From the NCBI GenBank assembly GCA_902506225.1, contig LR733356.1, positions 1-5,871 of the forward strand: a DNA stretch of 5,871 bases, written 5' to 3'. The translations under genes and the position numbers were made by a program. The DNA comes from Faucicola sp902506225. GTDB lineage: Bacteria > Pseudomonadota > Gammaproteobacteria > Pseudomonadales > Moraxellaceae. Within the stretch, counting starts at the first letter, position 1. Every line of letters begins with the position of its first letter. The notes below the pieces were generated by a model. The model saw nothing but the letters and a program-made list of their open reading frames with translations. It did no database searches and was not told the origin of the DNA. Positions 4,908 through 5,871 of the stretch are shown piece by piece.

Positions 4908-5871
4908 GGGCTAAATCCTATGTCATTATCGTATTTGGGGGTGGGCTTTGTTTGGCTCTTTTCTAACTGACGTTGCCGTTCGGCTTCTCGCTGTGTCTGT
5001 TTCTCTGCAAGGGCTTTCTCGGCTTTCCATTGCTCATACTTGCTCATGGCGGATTGCTCAAGCGTTTGCAGGGCATTGGGCGGTTGGGTTGTCTGCTCAC
5101 TCACAGGGATATTTTTTTGGGCTTTCCATGCTTCATATTGTGACCGCCAATCTTGTCCATTTGTTGGTGATTTTTGTGGGTCTTGGGGATTATCTAATTT
5201 AACATCAACATTAGGCGGTCTAATTTCGCTTTGTTGCGATTTTATAGGGGTGGGTGGTGTTACCCTAGCTGAAATATCTTTGTGTGGCTCTATGGAAGTT
5301 TTAGACGCATTTTTGAGCGTTTGCTGAATTACTATCTCACTGGCTAGGATTTTTTGTTGCATAAGATTGGCATTATGGGCTTTGATATCCCTGTTTTTGT
5401 TGCCCACGTCTGTGTGTATGCCTTGACGCTCCAATTCGGTGGCTTGCCAACCCATTTTAACCGTGGGTAGGGTGTCTAACCCCCTATCCTTGTGGCTACG
5501 GTGGTCGATACGCTCGGCTATACCATGCTCGGCTAGATATTCGTTGGTTAAGTCCGCCCATGCCTTACGGATTTCTTTGAGTTCATCTTGATTGGATAAT
5601 AGCCCTGCCTTTTTTAACTGGGTATTACTCATCTCAAGCTGTGATTTGTCGGTCAGTTTGATGTTGCCGTGTCGGTCTTGCTCAAGTTTTCTTGTGGTTA
5701 AAAGCAAATGGGCGTGGAAATTACGATTATCGCCTTGCTTATCAGGTGCATGAACTGCCACATCAACCGCTACTTGATATTTTTCACTTAACTGACTGGC
5801 AAACTCATAAGCCAGCATTTTGCCTGTGGCTTGGTCGCCCTGCATTAACTCATGGGGAATATTAATCACAA
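4904..5871 (-). CDS. mobA: MobA/MobL-family relaxase, C-terminal 321 residues (cut by window edge)
   Basis: The frame is open to base 5871, so the GTG at 5869 is an internal valine, not a start. The first visible residues, INIPHELM, match the IALPHEL-type strand normally near residue 90-100 of these relaxases. Next comes the metal-binding histidine motif HAPDKQGDNRNFHAH (fragment residues 40-54; H40, H52, H54), then the conserved block IDHRSHKDRGLDTLPTVKMG (121-140). MobA nicks one strand at oriT and carries it to the recipient. The rest is a polar, proline- and glutamine-rich tail with two similar stretches, YEAWKAQK (245-252) and YEQWKAEK (278-285), and an EKQTQREAERQRQ helix. No primase domain follows, unlike RSF1010 MobA. 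With the 12 N-terminal codons at 36-1 and the inferred gap, the full protein would be about 410-420 residues. It is followed by the coupled membrane protein gene. Confidence 0.9.
   Translation of the reverse strand, partial: VINIPHELMQGDQATGKMLAYEFASQLSEKYQVAVDVAVHAPDKQGDNRNFHAHLLLTTRKLEQDRHGNIKLTDKSQLEMSNTQLKKAGLLSNQDELKEIRKAWADLTNEYLAEHGIAERIDHRSHKDRGLDTLPTVKMGWQATELERQGIHTDVGNKNRDIKAHNANLMQQKILASEIVIQQTLKNASKTSIEPHKDISARVTPPTPIKSQQSEIRPPNVDVKLDNPQDPQKSPTNGQDWRSQYEAWKAQKNIPVSEQTTQPPNALQTLEQSAMSKYEQWKAEKALAEKQTQREAERQRQLEKSQTKPTPKYDNDIGFSP

Noticed and set aside
4720..4914. 64-residue plus-strand open frame opposite the membrane mobilisation gene
   Set aside because: Antisense to the glutamine-rich coiled coil; its cysteine-rich composition is an artefact of that.
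4948..5327. Two plus-strand open frames opposite mobA
   Set aside because: Both are antisense shadows of the polar tail-coding part of mobA, overlap each other in different frames and have no ribosome binding site.

Overview
The window is almost all of a small mobilisable plasmid, probably from a low-GC gammaproteobacterium of the Moraxellaceae (Moraxella, Psychrobacter or Acinetobacter type). The Rep_3 initiator with its C-terminal extension, the iteron origin and the MobA/MobL-type relaxase all point that way, but the host is inferred from gene style only. The best evidence for a circular molecule is that mobA is cut by both window ends. Its first 12 codons lie on the minus strand at 36..1, and the rest of the gene runs on the minus strand from the right edge to 4904. 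The two parts do not join directly (the next in-frame codons would be TTG TGA), so I infer that roughly 75-90 codons of mobA are missing between the ends, giving a plasmid of about 6.1 kb.

Layout. 1-243: start of mobA and the mobA/traD intergenic region, with a candidate oriT (nic-like TAAGTTCGCACT at 166-177) and two divergent extended -10 promoters that share the same 10 bases. 244-525: small TraD/MobC-like mobilisation protein (+). 518-1522: replication initiator (-), converging on and overlapping the previous gene inside a hairpin. 1523-1976: replication origin and control region, with a near-consensus rep promoter whose 17-bp spacer is a palindrome, four full 21-bp iterons plus a partial fifth, A-rich 10-mers and a perfect DnaA box. 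1977-4173: AT-rich cargo operon (+) of a secreted trypsin-fold serine protease of the alpha-lytic/streptogrisin type, overlapping a lipoprotein built from two copies of one domain. 4215-4907 and 4904-5871: mobilisation operon (-), mobA followed by a translationally coupled membrane-anchored coiled-coil protein.

How it works together. Rep would bind the iterons to start replication with host DnaA and repress its own promoter through the palindrome. MobA, the TraD-like protein and the membrane protein would nick at oriT and present the DNA to a conjugation channel supplied by another element. No partition or toxin-antitoxin genes are visible. The only cargo is the protease-lipoprotein pair, the most novel part of the window: a secreted protease next to a probable surface lipoprotein of unknown role, in DNA clearly more AT-rich than the mobilisation genes.
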